DNA from: Rhodanobacteraceae bacterium
GTDB taxonomy: Bacteria > Pseudomonadota > Gammaproteobacteria > Xanthomonadales > SZUA-5
DNA length: 64,000 bases
Reading direction: 5' to 3'
Assembly: GCA_016713135.1 (NCBI GenBank)
Contig: JADJPR010000022.1
Coordinates: 62,001-126,000, forward strand
The translations under genes were made by a program, and so were the position numbers. The notes beneath the pieces were generated by a model. That model made no database searches and had not been told where the DNA came from. It saw only the letters and a list, made by a program, of their open reading frames with translations. How positions within the stretch are numbered: the stretch's first letter is position 1; each line of letters opens with the position of its first letter. Positions 7,647-16,630 of the stretch are shown one piece after another.

Positions 7647-10361
7647 TCATTCAAACCCGTTCGCGTACAACGCGTCACCGCTTGTGGTGCAGCCCGCCGC
7701 ATGCGCTGCCTGGTAGCCGCTGAGATCGGCTGCGGTGATGGTCGGCAAGCCGTTGCTGCCGAAGCTGCGGTCCCAGTTGGCGCGCGGGTTGCTCGCCGTG
7801 TGTGCGGCCGTGAATGCGCTCAGGTCTGCGCCATCCAGCGTGCCATTGCCATCGAAATCGGCGCGGCAGAAGCTGGCTGGGAGCGAGGTGGCGTTCGTCG
7901 GATCGCTGCCGCTGTCGAGCTCGTCCTGGTCGAAGACGCTGTCGGCATCGCGGTCCACGCCCATGCGGAACTGGGTGGTGATCGGCACGGCGATGAACGT
8001 CACTGGGACAGCGGCGCTCGCGCCAGTCCGCAGGGCATCGGCAGTGGTGGGCTGGTTTTCGCGGTCGCTTAGCCAAACCGACTGCGTGGCGTAGACGTAG
8101 CCACGGGCGGCTGAGGCCTCGTAGCGCCGCGCGATCAGCGCGATCGAGCCGGTGTCGGCCTGGGCCACCAGGTTGGCGAGCAGCGCAACGCCAGTCGGAT
8201 CGTTGTTGTTGCTGCCATCGAAAGCCACCATGCGCCCGACCGCGGCTGGCGTTCCCGTATCGAATGCGAGCAGGAAGGCTTCGACATCCCGGCGGCGCTG
8301 CGGTGCCAGGTTCGCCGGGCCAAAGTTGAACGGCCCGGTCAGGCGTGCCATCAGGGTGTCGAGGCGCGAGTCGCTCATGAAACCGAAGCCGCGCGTGTTG
8401 TTCTGACTGGCGAAGGACAGGCCGACCTTCTCCCAAAGTCCGCGGAGCTGGGCGTTTTTCATCGGCTGCGGCGCCACGCCGGGGTTGTCGATTTCCCCGG
8501 TCGTGCCGTTCGGCAGCGCATGGCAGGCGGCGCAGGCCAGCCCGCCCGGGAGCGACGGAAAGGTCAGGAACAGGTTCTGGCCGCTCGCGGGATCGCCGTT
8601 GCCACCGGTGACCGCCATGGTGGTCATCAGGCTGCCGTCCGGGTTGCGGTTGGGGTTCGGCGGGTATTTCACGCTGGCGATGAAGTTCTCCAGCTTCTGC
8701 ATCTCCGCAGCCGAAGGTTCCGCGTCGTCTCCCTGCAGCCTGACAAAGGCTGGGGCGAAGGCGGCGACATCCTCCTTGTCGCCGCGCCAGTGCATCGCGC
8801 CATTGCCGACGATGCCCTGAAGCGTCTGGGTCACCAGCGGGCCCTTCATCGGGTGCCAGTTGTCGCAGACATTGCCGGGACGGCAGGGCTGGTTGATCGC
8901 TTTCAGGCTTCCGCTGGGGTCGCCGAGGTCCCAGGCCAGGCCGTCCAGTCGGGTGTCGACATGGCAGGACGCACAGGATGCCTGGCCCAGGCCACTCGTG
9001 GCGTGGGTGTCGTACAGCAGCGGTCGGCCTTCCTTGATCGCGAGCGGTGTCGGGTCGAAAAAGGCCTCGCGATCGAGCTCGCTGCGCGCAGCGGTGTCGA
9101 GGGTCGAGAGCGACCCGTCGAACTTGTTCAGCACGTAGAGCCGGCTGCCGTCGGCGTTGAGCGCCAGGCCGGTCGGACCCTGGCCCACCTCGATGCGACC
9201 CAGGCGCGCGCCGCTGGCATCGGTCACCACCACGTTGTTGGAACCCATGCCGGCGACGAACCATTCGCCGCTGGTCGGATGCAGCACGACCGCGCGCGGA
9301 TCGCCGATGGCCTGGTCGCGGACCGACTGCGCAACACTGCGCGCCTGGTAGTCGAGGTGCGGGTTCAGGTCTACCACACTCGCGCTGCCCGGCGCGCCCT
9401 GGGCGAAGCTCGCCAGTTCACTGCGGACGAAGATGCTCTGGACATTGGGTTCGAAGCGGATCTCGTTCTTTGCCTCGGTGCCGACGATCGCGACGCGGCC
9501 GTCGCTGCCCACGCCCAGGCCCATCACCATGGTCATCAGGCCGGACACGTAGTTCACTGCAAGCGAGTTGGGGTTGACGATGGCGACGTCGTTGTCGGCG
9601 ATGTTCCAGGTAATGAACTGCGACCAGTCGCGGCCGTTATCGTCGCGCCACACGCCGCCCGCGTCCTTGCGTACGATCTGCGCCACGCGCGGCGCCGCTG
9701 GCAACGCCGGATTGATCGCCGGCGAGAACTGGGTACCTGAGTTCGGCGGCGGGTTCTGCCCGGCGTAAGGGCCGTTCGCATTGGTCACTGCCGGGATCGG
9801 CACGGCGGTGGTCCCATTGCCGGACTCGAACAGGGCCACGTAGACCCGGCTGCCGTCCGGGCTGACCGCCAACGCGCGTGGTTCCTCGCCGTCCAGGCTC
9901 AAGGTGTTGAGTGCGGCAGCCGGGCTTGCCGCATCAAACACCTGCAGCTGGTTGCGCGAGGACAGGGTCACGAAAGCGCGCTGCGGCGAGCCGGCGAACA
10001 CCACGTCCGCCGGCTCGTCCCCGGTGGCGACGGTGCGCAGCAGCTGGCCGCTGGCGATGTCGACCACCGAAATGGTGTCGGACAAGTGATTGATTACCCA
10101 GGCTTCGGTGTTGCCACGGAGCCGCACCGACACCGGGTCGATGCCGACCGGGATCGAACGCTGGTGCTGCGGCAGGCCGGCGACGACGGCGTAGACCTCC
10201 AGGCGATGGTCGGCGGTATTGACCGCCACCAGGCGCGTGCCATCCGCGCTCAGCTCCAGCGGATGCGCATGCGGACTCTCCCAGTGGACGAAGGCGTTCT
10301 GGGCCTGGGACGGGGCCACGGTGGCGAGGCCCAGGGCGATGCTCAGGAACAAGCGGTTCAT
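7647..10361 (-). CDS. secreted YVTN beta-propeller / cytochrome c / EF-hand repeat protein
   Basis: A 904-residue exported protein with a signal peptide cut near SQAQ (about residue 21). The N-terminal 420 residues form a YVTN-type beta-propeller (for example EEPRALAVSPDGSRVYVALF and GPTGLALNADGSRLYVLNKF). Two c-type haem sites follow, CASCH near residue 462 and CAACH near 610. After that come calcium-binding motifs of the thrombospondin-3/dockerin kind (DRDADSVFDQDELDSGSDP, then DFDGNGTLDGADL). It ends in DALYANGFE, which I associate with short C-terminal tails of exported proteins in this order. A role in extracytoplasmic electron transfer is inferred. The ATG at 10361 directly precedes the signal peptide. 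The next gene upstream ends 12 bp away. Confidence 0.85.
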   Translation of the reverse strand: MNRLFLSIALGLATVAPSQAQNAFVHWESPHAHPLELSADGTRLVAVNTADHRLEVYAVVAGLPQHQRSIPVGIDPVSVRLRGNTEAWVINHLSDTISVVDIASGQLLRTVATGDEPADVVFAGSPQRAFVTLSSRNQLQVFDAASPAAALNTLSLDGEEPRALAVSPDGSRVYVALFESGNGTTAVPIPAVTNANGPYAGQNPPPNSGTQFSPAINPALPAAPRVAQIVRKDAGGVWRDDNGRDWSQFITWNIADNDVAIVNPNSLAVNYVSGLMTMVMGLGVGSDGRVAIVGTEAKNEIRFEPNVQSIFVRSELASFAQGAPGSASVVDLNPHLDYQARSVAQSVRDQAIGDPRAVVLHPTSGEWFVAGMGSNNVVVTDASGARLGRIEVGQGPTGLALNADGSRLYVLNKFDGSLSTLDTAARSELDREAFFDPTPLAIKEGRPLLYDTHATSGLGQASCASCHVDTRLDGLAWDLGDPSGSLKAINQPCRPGNVCDNWHPMKGPLVTQTLQGIVGNGAMHWRGDKEDVAAFAPAFVRLQGDDAEPSAAEMQKLENFIASVKYPPNPNRNPDGSLMTTMAVTGGNGDPASGQNLFLTFPSLPGGLACAACHALPNGTTGEIDNPGVAPQPMKNAQLRGLWEKVGLSFASQNNTRGFGFMSDSRLDTLMARLTGPFNFGPANLAPQRRRDVEAFLLAFDTGTPAAVGRMVAFDGSNNNDPTGVALLANLVAQADTGSIALIARRYEASAARGYVYATQSVWLSDRENQPTTADALRTGASAAVPVTFIAVPITTQFRMGVDRDADSVFDQDELDSGSDPTNATSLPASFCRADFDGNGTLDGADLSAFTAAHTASNPRANWDRSFGSNGLPTITAADLSGYQAAHAAGCTTSGDALYANGFE

Positions 10362-10372
10362 GACGGTTTCCC

Positions 10373-10714
10373 TCAGCGTGGCGACTCGGACGGCGGACGG
10401 CGGTGGCCCGGCGGCGGCGGACGGGCGGCATCCAACGCAGCAAGTTGGTCCTGGGTCAGCAGCGCGGCGAGTTCCGCGCGATGGCGCTGGCGCATTTGCG
10501 CGTCGGCCTGTTGCCGTTCTGCGCGTTGGCGCAGCAACAACTCGCGCAGCTGGGTGCGCGTGGCGGCATCCAGCGACAGCTGGTTGAGCACGCGCTCCAC
10601 GGGAGGTGCGAGCTGGTCGGCGGACGGCGGCGCGGGTTGAGCGTGGGCAAGGCTGGCCATCGCGCACAGGAGCAGGGCGAGGGCAGTTGCGGGGGGTTTC
10701 ACGTGTTTCTCCAT
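10373..10714 (-). CDS. small periplasmic helical protein (Spy/CpxP-like)
   Basis: A 113-residue protein with a signal peptide ending ASLAHAQ. The mature part is an almost wholly helical, Gln/Arg/Ala-rich segment, with LSLDAATRTQLRELLLRQR followed by ALLTQDQLAALDAARPPPP. The LTQDQ element resembles the LTxxQ motif of Spy/CpxP periplasmic chaperones, though only one copy is clear, so this is a tentative family link. Its stop lies 11 bp before the ATG of the cytochrome/propeller gene on the same strand, so the two are likely co-transcribed and may act together in the periplasm. Confidence 0.7.
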   Translation of the reverse strand: MEKHVKPPATALALLLCAMASLAHAQPAPPSADQLAPPVERVLNQLSLDAATRTQLRELLLRQRAERQQADAQMRQRHRAELAALLTQDQLAALDAARPPPPGHRRPPSESPR

Positions 10715-10816
10715 TCCACCCGGCTGGGCTGCCGGGGCTGGAGTCATCGTGTGCTGCAACTGTGGAGCGAATTTGCAGGAATCGCGGAACTGCGCGTCAG
10801 ATTCGGTGCTGCGCGG

Positions 10817-11623
10817 TCACAGCCACTGCGCGATGCGGAAATGATGCGGCTTGCGGAACAGCACCCGGCGCAACAGGTTGTGCCGCTCGAAGGGCTTCCA
10901 CGCGCCCTCCGGCTGCGCCAGGCGGTCGGCGATGGCCCACAGCACCAGCGGATTGACGCCCATGCCGAGATGGCTGGCGGCGATTTCGATGTTCTCGCTG
11001 TGCGGCGCCTCGGGCGCCAGGCTGACCTTCCACGAGACGATGCCGTCGGCCTTGCTGAAGATCGAGGTATTCGGCATCGGCGGGGTGACGCTCGCCATCT
11101 GCCGCAACTCCGGATCGTCGCTGCGCCAACCGCTGACCGCCTCGAACACCTTCCAGGCGTTGGTCGCATGCGCGTGCGGCTGCACCGGCGAGCCCAGCGT
11201 GATCACATTGCGCACCGACTCCGGCAGGTGCGCGCCCAGTGCGCGTGCCATCGCGCCGCCAAGCGACCAGCCGATCAGGCTGACCTTGCGCCCATGCTTG
11301 CGCTCGATGCGGCGCACCCGCGCGAGCAGCTTGGGCACGGTCTCGCCACGCGGTCCGAAATTCACCCCGAGTTGCCAGGGGTAGGGCGTATAGCCGAGTT
11401 CTTCGAGGTAACGCCGCAGCGGCCAGGTGCTGCTGTCGCCTGCAACCAGACCGGGCAGCACCAACACCGGATGGCCATCGCCGCGCGGCGCCCTGGATTT
11501 GAGCCAGGGCCAAGCCAGGGCGAATGCGCCCCACTCGAACACCGCGCGCGATTCCAGCGCCAGCAGCAGGCGCGACGGCGGCCGTGGTGCCATCGGTTGC
11601 ATCCGTGCGGCAATCTCGCTCAA
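10817..11623 (-). CDS. alpha/beta hydrolase coupled to wax ester synthase
   Basis: A 268-residue alpha/beta hydrolase with oxyanion-region sequence VLVLPGLVAGDSSTWPLRR and the nucleophile elbow GWSLGG (Ser120). The sequence resembles lipase/PHB-depolymerase-like enzymes that lack a signal peptide, so it is probably cytoplasmic or membrane-associated. The start overlaps the stop of the WS/DGAT gene by 4 bp (ATGA), so both proteins are made from one mRNA. A natural inference is that one protein makes and the other hydrolyses or remodels neutral lipid. The catalytic Asp and His are not assigned with confidence. Confidence 0.82.
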   Translation of the reverse strand: MSEIAARMQPMAPRPPSRLLLALESRAVFEWGAFALAWPWLKSRAPRGDGHPVLVLPGLVAGDSSTWPLRRYLEELGYTPYPWQLGVNFGPRGETVPKLLARVRRIERKHGRKVSLIGWSLGGAMARALGAHLPESVRNVITLGSPVQPHAHATNAWKVFEAVSGWRSDDPELRQMASVTPPMPNTSIFSKADGIVSWKVSLAPEAPHSENIEIAASHLGMGVNPLVLWAIADRLAQPEGAWKPFERHNLLRRVLFRKPHHFRIAQWL

Positions 11624-13074
11624 GCCGGCAGCCTCCGTTCCAGTGCGGCAAGCCCGCGTTCGAAGGCGCGTGCCAGCGTTTCAGGACGTTCCACTACATC
11701 CTTGGCGCTGATCACGCCGAACTCAAGATGGCCGCCGTAGCTCTGCACCGTGACGTTCAGCGCCAGTCCATGGGTAACGATCGAGATCGGGTAGTAATGC
11801 ACCACGCGCGCGCCGGCGAGGAACAGTTCGATCGGCGGCCCGGGGACGTTGGAAATCACCAGGTTTGCCAGGTGCGGCAGGCGCTCGGAGATGCGCCCGC
11901 GCGACCACAGGCGGCTGAGGCCGCTGGCCCACAGCGGCGCGGCGAGGCCAGGGAAATCGGTGGGAATCAGGTCCTTCAGCGCGCCAACTCGGTGCTTGAT
12001 GCCGGCGGTGGCGCTGCGGATCGCCTGCAGGCGCATGAGTGGATCGGCAATCTCGGTGGGCAACGGGCACTGCACCATCGACACCTGGTTGTTCGCCTCG
12101 CCGTCGCCGGCGCCGCGCAGGGAGATCGGCATGCCAACCACCAGCGGCTCCTCGGGCAGGGCGTCCTGGCGCTTCAAATGCTCACGCAGCGCGTGTGCCA
12201 CCATCGCCATGACCACATCGTTCAGGCTGACGCCGTGGCCCTTGGCGACCCGTTTGACCCGGGCCAGGTCGATGCTGGCCACGGCGAAGGCGCGCTCGCT
12301 GCCGATCTGCACGTTGAACGGCGTCTTCGGCGCCAGTAGCACCGCCTCGCGCAGCTTGCCGATCAGTCCGGTCTCGCCGAGCACATTGCCGGCGAGCTTG
12401 AGGGTGGCCGGCACGGCGCGAATCAGGCGCGCGAACTGCGAGACCGTGGCGCGCGCCGCTGTCTGCGCGCGGGCGCGGGTTCCCGGCAGGTGCTCCGAGG
12501 CGACGACCTCGATCTCCTTCGCTGCCTTAGGGATGCGCGGTTGCAGGTCGAGCAGGGCCTGGGCGAGGGCAATGCCGCCCTGACCGTCGAGCAGCGCATG
12601 GTGAATCTTCGAGTACAGCGCAACCTCGCCGCTGGCGAGGCCTTCGATCACCACCAGTCGCCACAGCGGACGGTCGCGCGGGAGCATGTCCGCATGCAAT
12701 TCGGCGCATCGGCGCAGCAACTGCGCCATGCTGCCGGGGCGCGGCAACTGCTCGCGCCGGATGTGGTGTTCCAGTTCGATGTGGGTCGCCTCGCCCCACA
12801 TCGGGTGCGCAAGTTCCAGCGGCGCATCGACCAGGATCCGCTTGAGCGCGCGCGCCTTCGGCAGGCGCTCGGCGATCAGGGTCTGCAGGGCATGGTGGAA
12901 GTCGTAGCCGCGCTTCTTCGGCGGCGCCAGCAGCATCAGGCTGCCGACGTGCATCGGCGTGCCCGAGGCCTCCAGGTAAAGGAATCCGGCATCCAGCCCG
13001 CTCAACGTCCGTAGTCGCACGCCATTCGCATCCTGCCGTTCGCGTGCGCGGAGGATACTCCCGGGGGCTCGCAT
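11620..13074 (-). CDS. wax ester synthase/acyl-CoA:diacylglycerol acyltransferase (WS/DGAT)
   Basis: Transfers acyl groups from acyl-CoA to fatty alcohols or diacylglycerol, making wax esters or triacylglycerol at the inner membrane. The 484-residue protein begins with the family opening LSGLDAGFLYLEASGTPMHVG, has the catalytic HHALLDG (HHxxxDG) at 158-164, and shows the later conserved NDVVMA and LVISNVPGPP motifs. The ATG at 13074 is used; a GTG a few codons before LRTLSGLDA is a possible alternative. Proximity to alkB suggests that alkane-derived alcohols and acyl-CoA are stored as neutral lipid. Confidence 0.93.
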   Translation of the reverse strand: MRAPGSILRARERQDANGVRLRTLSGLDAGFLYLEASGTPMHVGSLMLLAPPKKRGYDFHHALQTLIAERLPKARALKRILVDAPLELAHPMWGEATHIELEHHIRREQLPRPGSMAQLLRRCAELHADMLPRDRPLWRLVVIEGLASGEVALYSKIHHALLDGQGGIALAQALLDLQPRIPKAAKEIEVVASEHLPGTRARAQTAARATVSQFARLIRAVPATLKLAGNVLGETGLIGKLREAVLLAPKTPFNVQIGSERAFAVASIDLARVKRVAKGHGVSLNDVVMAMVAHALREHLKRQDALPEEPLVVGMPISLRGAGDGEANNQVSMVQCPLPTEIADPLMRLQAIRSATAGIKHRVGALKDLIPTDFPGLAAPLWASGLSRLWSRGRISERLPHLANLVISNVPGPPIELFLAGARVVHYYPISIVTHGLALNVTVQSYGGHLEFGVISAKDVVERPETLARAFERGLAALERRLPA

Positions 13075-13151
13075 CGGCGTTGTGCACTGCGCAAGAGCGG
13101 TGTCGGTGTTGGAAATTCGGGGGCGTAAAGCCCCAATCACCGTGAACTGCT

Positions 13152-13187
13152 GCCAACAACCAGCAACCAACAACCAACAACCGGCTT
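13152..13187. repeat. single CAACAAC-type arm (half element) upstream of yajC
   Basis: A run of the 7-bp unit CCAACAA (with one CCAGCAA variant) ending in CCGGC sits about 70 bp upstream of yajC. It matches the right arm of the paired element at 54255-54444 almost exactly, including the CCGG end. I find no left arm nearby, so this looks like a half element, or one that lost its partner. The surrounding 13075-13255 gap must also hold the yajC promoter. Confidence 0.6.
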
Positions 13188-13255
13188 AGATGGCATACTA
13201 GGCGGCTGATTCGCGGCTCTGTCGCATCTCCAACCAGTTCAGTGAGTGCAACGAC

Positions 13256-13582
13256 ATGGATTTCCTGATTTCACCGGCATACGCGCAGGCCGCCGGCCAG
13301 CAGCCCAGCATGTGGCCCAGCCTGATCATGCTGGTGGTGTTCTTCGCCATCTTCTACTTCCTGCTGATCCGTCCGCAGCAGAAGCGCATGGCGGAACACA
13401 AGAAGATGGTCGACGCGCTGTCGCGCGGCGACGAGATCGTCACCCAGGGCGGCTTGCTGGGGCGCGTCGAAGAAGTCGGCGACAGCTTCATAACGCTGGA
13501 GATCTCGCAGGGCGTGAAGATCAAGGTGCAGAAGCACGCGCTCGGCGCAGTGCTGCCGAAAGGCACCTACAAGTCCGCCTGA
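13256..13582 (+). CDS. yajC: preprotein translocase subunit YajC
   Basis: A 108-residue single-span inner-membrane subunit of the SecDF-YajC complex that assists protein export. One membrane segment (about residues 22-40) is followed by the family signature LIRPQQKRMAEHKKMV and the DEIVTQGGLLGRV motif. The usual upstream neighbour in related genomes is tgt; here it is the wax ester synthase on the opposite strand, so the operon begins at yajC. secD follows after 54 bp. Length and motifs are typical. Confidence 0.95.
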   Translation: MDFLISPAYAQAAGQQPSMWPSLIMLVVFFAIFYFLLIRPQQKRMAEHKKMVDALSRGDEIVTQGGLLGRVEEVGDSFITLEISQGVKIKVQKHALGAVLPKGTYKSA

Positions 13583-13636
13583 TTCGGCGGGGTTCTTTCC
13601 AATCCACAGTTTCAGCGGCCTCGTTCGAGGTGATCG

Positions 13637-15493
13637 ATGTTTGATTTTCCCAAATGGAAGCTCGGCCTGGTGGTCGTGCTGGTGTTGCTGGCCGCGGTCT
13701 ATGCGCTGCCCAACGTGTTCCCCGAGCAGCCGGCGATCCAGATTTCCGCCAACCGCGGCTCCACCATCGACGAGGTCCTGCAAGGGCGCGTCGAAGGCAC
13801 TCTGAAGGGCAAGGAAATCCCGTACTTCCAGGTCGAACGCACCGAAGAGCGCCTGATGGTGCGCTTCCCGGATGCCGACCATCAGCTCAAGGGCGCGGAC
13901 GCGCTGCGTGAGGAGTTGAAGGAGAAGTACACGGTGGCGCTGAATCTCGCGTCCACGGTTCCGGGCTGGCTGAGCGCGGTCGGTGCGCGGCCGATGACCC
14001 TTGGCCTCGACCTCCAGGGTGGCGTGCACTTCCTGATGGAAGTCGACCAGCAGGCCGCCCGCGCCAAGCTCGAAGACCGCTACGTCAACGATATCTACAC
14101 GATCCTGCGCGCCGAGAAGATCGCCTACAAGTCGGTGGTGCGTGCACGCGACGGGCTGGCCGTGGAGCTGATGACCGCCGAGGACAAGGCGAAGGCGCTG
14201 ACCGAACTCGCCGAGCAGTCGCCCGACCTGCTGCTGGAGTCGCCCGAGGGTAGCCCCACCTCGCTGCTGGCGAAGATCCGCCCGGAGAAGGTCGTCGAGG
14301 CGCAGAAACACACCATCGACCAGAACATCACCACACTGCGCAACCGCGTCAGCGAACTCGGCGTCGCCGAGCCGGTGATCGCGCAGCAGGGCCAGACCCG
14401 CATTGTGGTGCAGCTGCCAGGCGTGCAGGACACGGCGGCGGCGAAGAAGATTCTGGGCGCCACCGCGACGCTTGAGTACCGCGCAGTGAATGACAGCGCA
14501 AACGCGGCCGAGGCGGCCACCACCGGCAAGGTTCCGCCAGATTCGCGCCTGTATTACGACAAGGCCGGCAATCCCGTGCTGTTGAAGAAGGACCTGATCG
14601 CCACCGGTGACCAACTGGTCGATGCCACCAGCGGGTTCGACCAGCAGAGCGGCACGCCGATGGTCTCGGTGCGCCTGGACTCGGCTGGCGGCCGTCGCAT
14701 GCTCGACTTCACCAGCGAAAATGTCGGGCGCCCGATGGCGGTCGTGTACATCGAGCGCGTGCCGGAATTCCGCAAGGTCGACGGCAAGGAAGTGCGCAGC
14801 TTCAAGGAGACCCAGACGGTCATCAGCGTCGCGTCGATCCGCGGCGTGTTCAGCACCAACTTCCAGACCACCGGTCTCGACAGCCCGAACGAAGCGCGCG
14901 ACCTGGCGTTGCTGCTGCGCGCCGGCTCGCTGGCGGTGCCGGTGGACATCATCGAGGAGCGCATCATTGGTCCCAGCCTGGGCCAGGACAACATCGAGCG
15001 CGGCCTCGAAGCGACGCTGATCGGTTTCCTGCTGATCGTGGTCTTCGTGATCTTCTACTACAAGCTGGTTGGTGTGGTGTCGGTGGTCGGCCTGGTGGTC
15101 AACCTGCTGCTGCTGATGGCCATCCTGAGTGCGCTCGGCGCCACGCTGACGATGCCCGGCATCGCCGGTATCGTGCTCACGCTCGGCATGGCGGTCGACG
15201 CAAACGTGCTGATCGCCGAGCGTATCCGCGAGGAGATCCGCTCCGGCAATTCGCCGATGACCGCGTTGAAGGCGGGTTACGAAAAGGCCTGGGGCACCAT
15301 CCTCGATGCCAACCTGACCACGCTGTTCGCGGCGATCGCGATGTTCGCCTTCGGTTCGGGCCCGGTGAAGGGCTTCGCCGTGACCATGTTCACCGGCATC
15401 CTGACCTCGATGTTCAGCGCGGTCACGGTGACCCAGTTGATCATGGCGATGGTCTACGGCCGCCAGCGCAAAGTGCAGTCGATCTCGGTCTGA
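13637..15493 (+). CDS. secD: protein translocase subunit SecD
   Basis: A large membrane subunit of SecDF that uses the proton motive force to complete protein export. The 618 residues show the N-terminal membrane anchor, the periplasmic domain with the DLQGGVHFLMEVD motif, and a C-terminal six-span RND-like domain. That domain carries the MAVDANVLIAERIREE motif, which contains the conserved Asp and Arg. The ATG at 13637 gives the expected start. secF begins 25 bp downstream, consistent with the yajC-secD-secF operon. Confidence 0.97.
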   Translation: MFDFPKWKLGLVVVLVLLAAVYALPNVFPEQPAIQISANRGSTIDEVLQGRVEGTLKGKEIPYFQVERTEERLMVRFPDADHQLKGADALREELKEKYTVALNLASTVPGWLSAVGARPMTLGLDLQGGVHFLMEVDQQAARAKLEDRYVNDIYTILRAEKIAYKSVVRARDGLAVELMTAEDKAKALTELAEQSPDLLLESPEGSPTSLLAKIRPEKVVEAQKHTIDQNITTLRNRVSELGVAEPVIAQQGQTRIVVQLPGVQDTAAAKKILGATATLEYRAVNDSANAAEAATTGKVPPDSRLYYDKAGNPVLLKKDLIATGDQLVDATSGFDQQSGTPMVSVRLDSAGGRRMLDFTSENVGRPMAVVYIERVPEFRKVDGKEVRSFKETQTVISVASIRGVFSTNFQTTGLDSPNEARDLALLLRAGSLAVPVDIIEERIIGPSLGQDNIERGLEATLIGFLLIVVFVIFYYKLVGVVSVVGLVVNLLLLMAILSALGATLTMPGIAGIVLTLGMAVDANVLIAERIREEIRSGNSPMTALKAGYEKAWGTILDANLTTLFAAIAMFAFGSGPVKGFAVTMFTGILTSMFSAVTVTQLIMAMVYGRQRKVQSISV

Positions 15494-15518
15494 ACCGGGA
15501 TCCGACAAGGAGCAAGTC

Positions 15519-16472
15519 ATGGAATTCTTCAATCCGAATGCCAACATCCAGTTCATGTCCTGGCGCAAGGTCACGGTTGCCATTTCGGCTTTCCTGATCC
15601 TGGCGTCGATCGTGCTGCTGGCCACGCGTGGACTGGACCTCGCGCTCGATTTCACCGGGGGCACCTTGGTCGAAGCCGAGTTCGAGCAGCCGGTCGAGAT
15701 CGAAGCGGTCCGCGCCGCGCTGGACAAGGGCGGCTTCCAGAACTTCACCGTGCAGAGCATCGGCGGCGCGCGCGAGGCTGCGATGCGCCTGCCGCCAATG
15801 GAAAAGGGCGAAACGGTGGGCGTGGAACGGCAGCGCGAAGTGGCCGAGGCGGTCGCCAATGCACTCAACGCCGCGGATCTCAAGGCGACGATCAAGCGCA
15901 GTGAATTCGTCGGCCCGCAGGTCGGTGAGGAACTCGCCGAGGACGGCATCATCGCGGTGGTCTTCGTGATCCTGACCATCATGCTGTACGTGGCAGTACG
16001 CTTCGAATGGCGCTTCGGCCTGGCGGCGATCGCGGGCGAAGCGCATGACGTCATCATTGCGCTGGGTTTCGTCTCGCTGATGGGACTGAGCTTCGATCTG
16101 ACGGTGCTCGCGGGGCTGCTGACGGTGGCCGGTTACTCGATCAACGACAAGGTGGTCGTATTCGACCGCGTCCGCGAGATCTTCCGCAGCGCACGCAAGC
16201 TCGGTCCGGAAGAGACCATCAACAAGGCGGTCAACAACACCTTGTCGCGTACCATCATCACCGGCATCACCACCTTCTTCGCGCTGTTCTCGCTGTACTT
16301 CCTGGGCGGCCCGGTGGTCGAAGGCTTTGCCTTGACGGTGATCTTTGGCATCGTGGTCGGCACGCTGTCGTCGATCTTCTTCTGCAACCCGATCCTGCTC
16401 TGGCTTGGCGTTTCGAAGAGCGATCTGCAGACGGTGCGCAAGGAAGATCCGGAACTCGCGCTGCGCCCCTGA
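15519..16472 (+). CDS. secF: protein translocase subunit SecF
   Basis: The 317-residue partner of SecD. It has an N-terminal span, the family DFTGGTLVEAEF motif, and a membrane domain with YSINDKVVVFDRVRE and GITTFFALFSLYFLGG. Together with SecD it completes the proton-driven export step. A strong hairpin terminator follows at 16496-16525, and rpoN starts about 160 bp downstream as a separate unit. In many relatives lptA-lptB precede rpoN; here the sec operon does. Confidence 0.97.
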   Translation: MEFFNPNANIQFMSWRKVTVAISAFLILASIVLLATRGLDLALDFTGGTLVEAEFEQPVEIEAVRAALDKGGFQNFTVQSIGGAREAAMRLPPMEKGETVGVERQREVAEAVANALNAADLKATIKRSEFVGPQVGEELAEDGIIAVVFVILTIMLYVAVRFEWRFGLAAIAGEAHDVIIALGFVSLMGLSFDLTVLAGLLTVAGYSINDKVVVFDRVREIFRSARKLGPEETINKAVNNTLSRTIITGITTFFALFSLYFLGGPVVEGFALTVIFGIVVGTLSSIFFCNPILLWLGVSKSDLQTVRKEDPELALRP

Positions 16473-16495
16473 TCCAGGCAAGGCGATAGTTACGC

Positions 16496-16525
16496 GGAAC
16501 GGCCGCCTGAAGCGGCCGTTTCCGT
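16496..16525 (+). terminator. rho-independent terminator after secF
   Basis: An 11-12 bp GC-rich stem (GGAACGGCCGC pairing with GCGGCCGTTTCC, loop CTGAA) lies 23 bp after the secF stop and is followed by GTTT. The stem is strong and the T-tract short. It separates the sec operon from rpoN. Confidence 0.75.
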
Positions 16526-16630
16526 TTGCGGACGCAGGAACGCGGCCGCGGATTCGACCATTGTCGCGAGATGAACGTCTACACTCTTTGACCCACGACA
16601 CTGGCTTAAGGCAGCGCCCTTGCGCAGACT

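Noticed and set aside
13271..16057. Long minus-strand open frame antisense to yajC-secD-secF
   Set aside because: Antisense shadow of conserved genes; His/Arg/Gln-rich translation with no domain.
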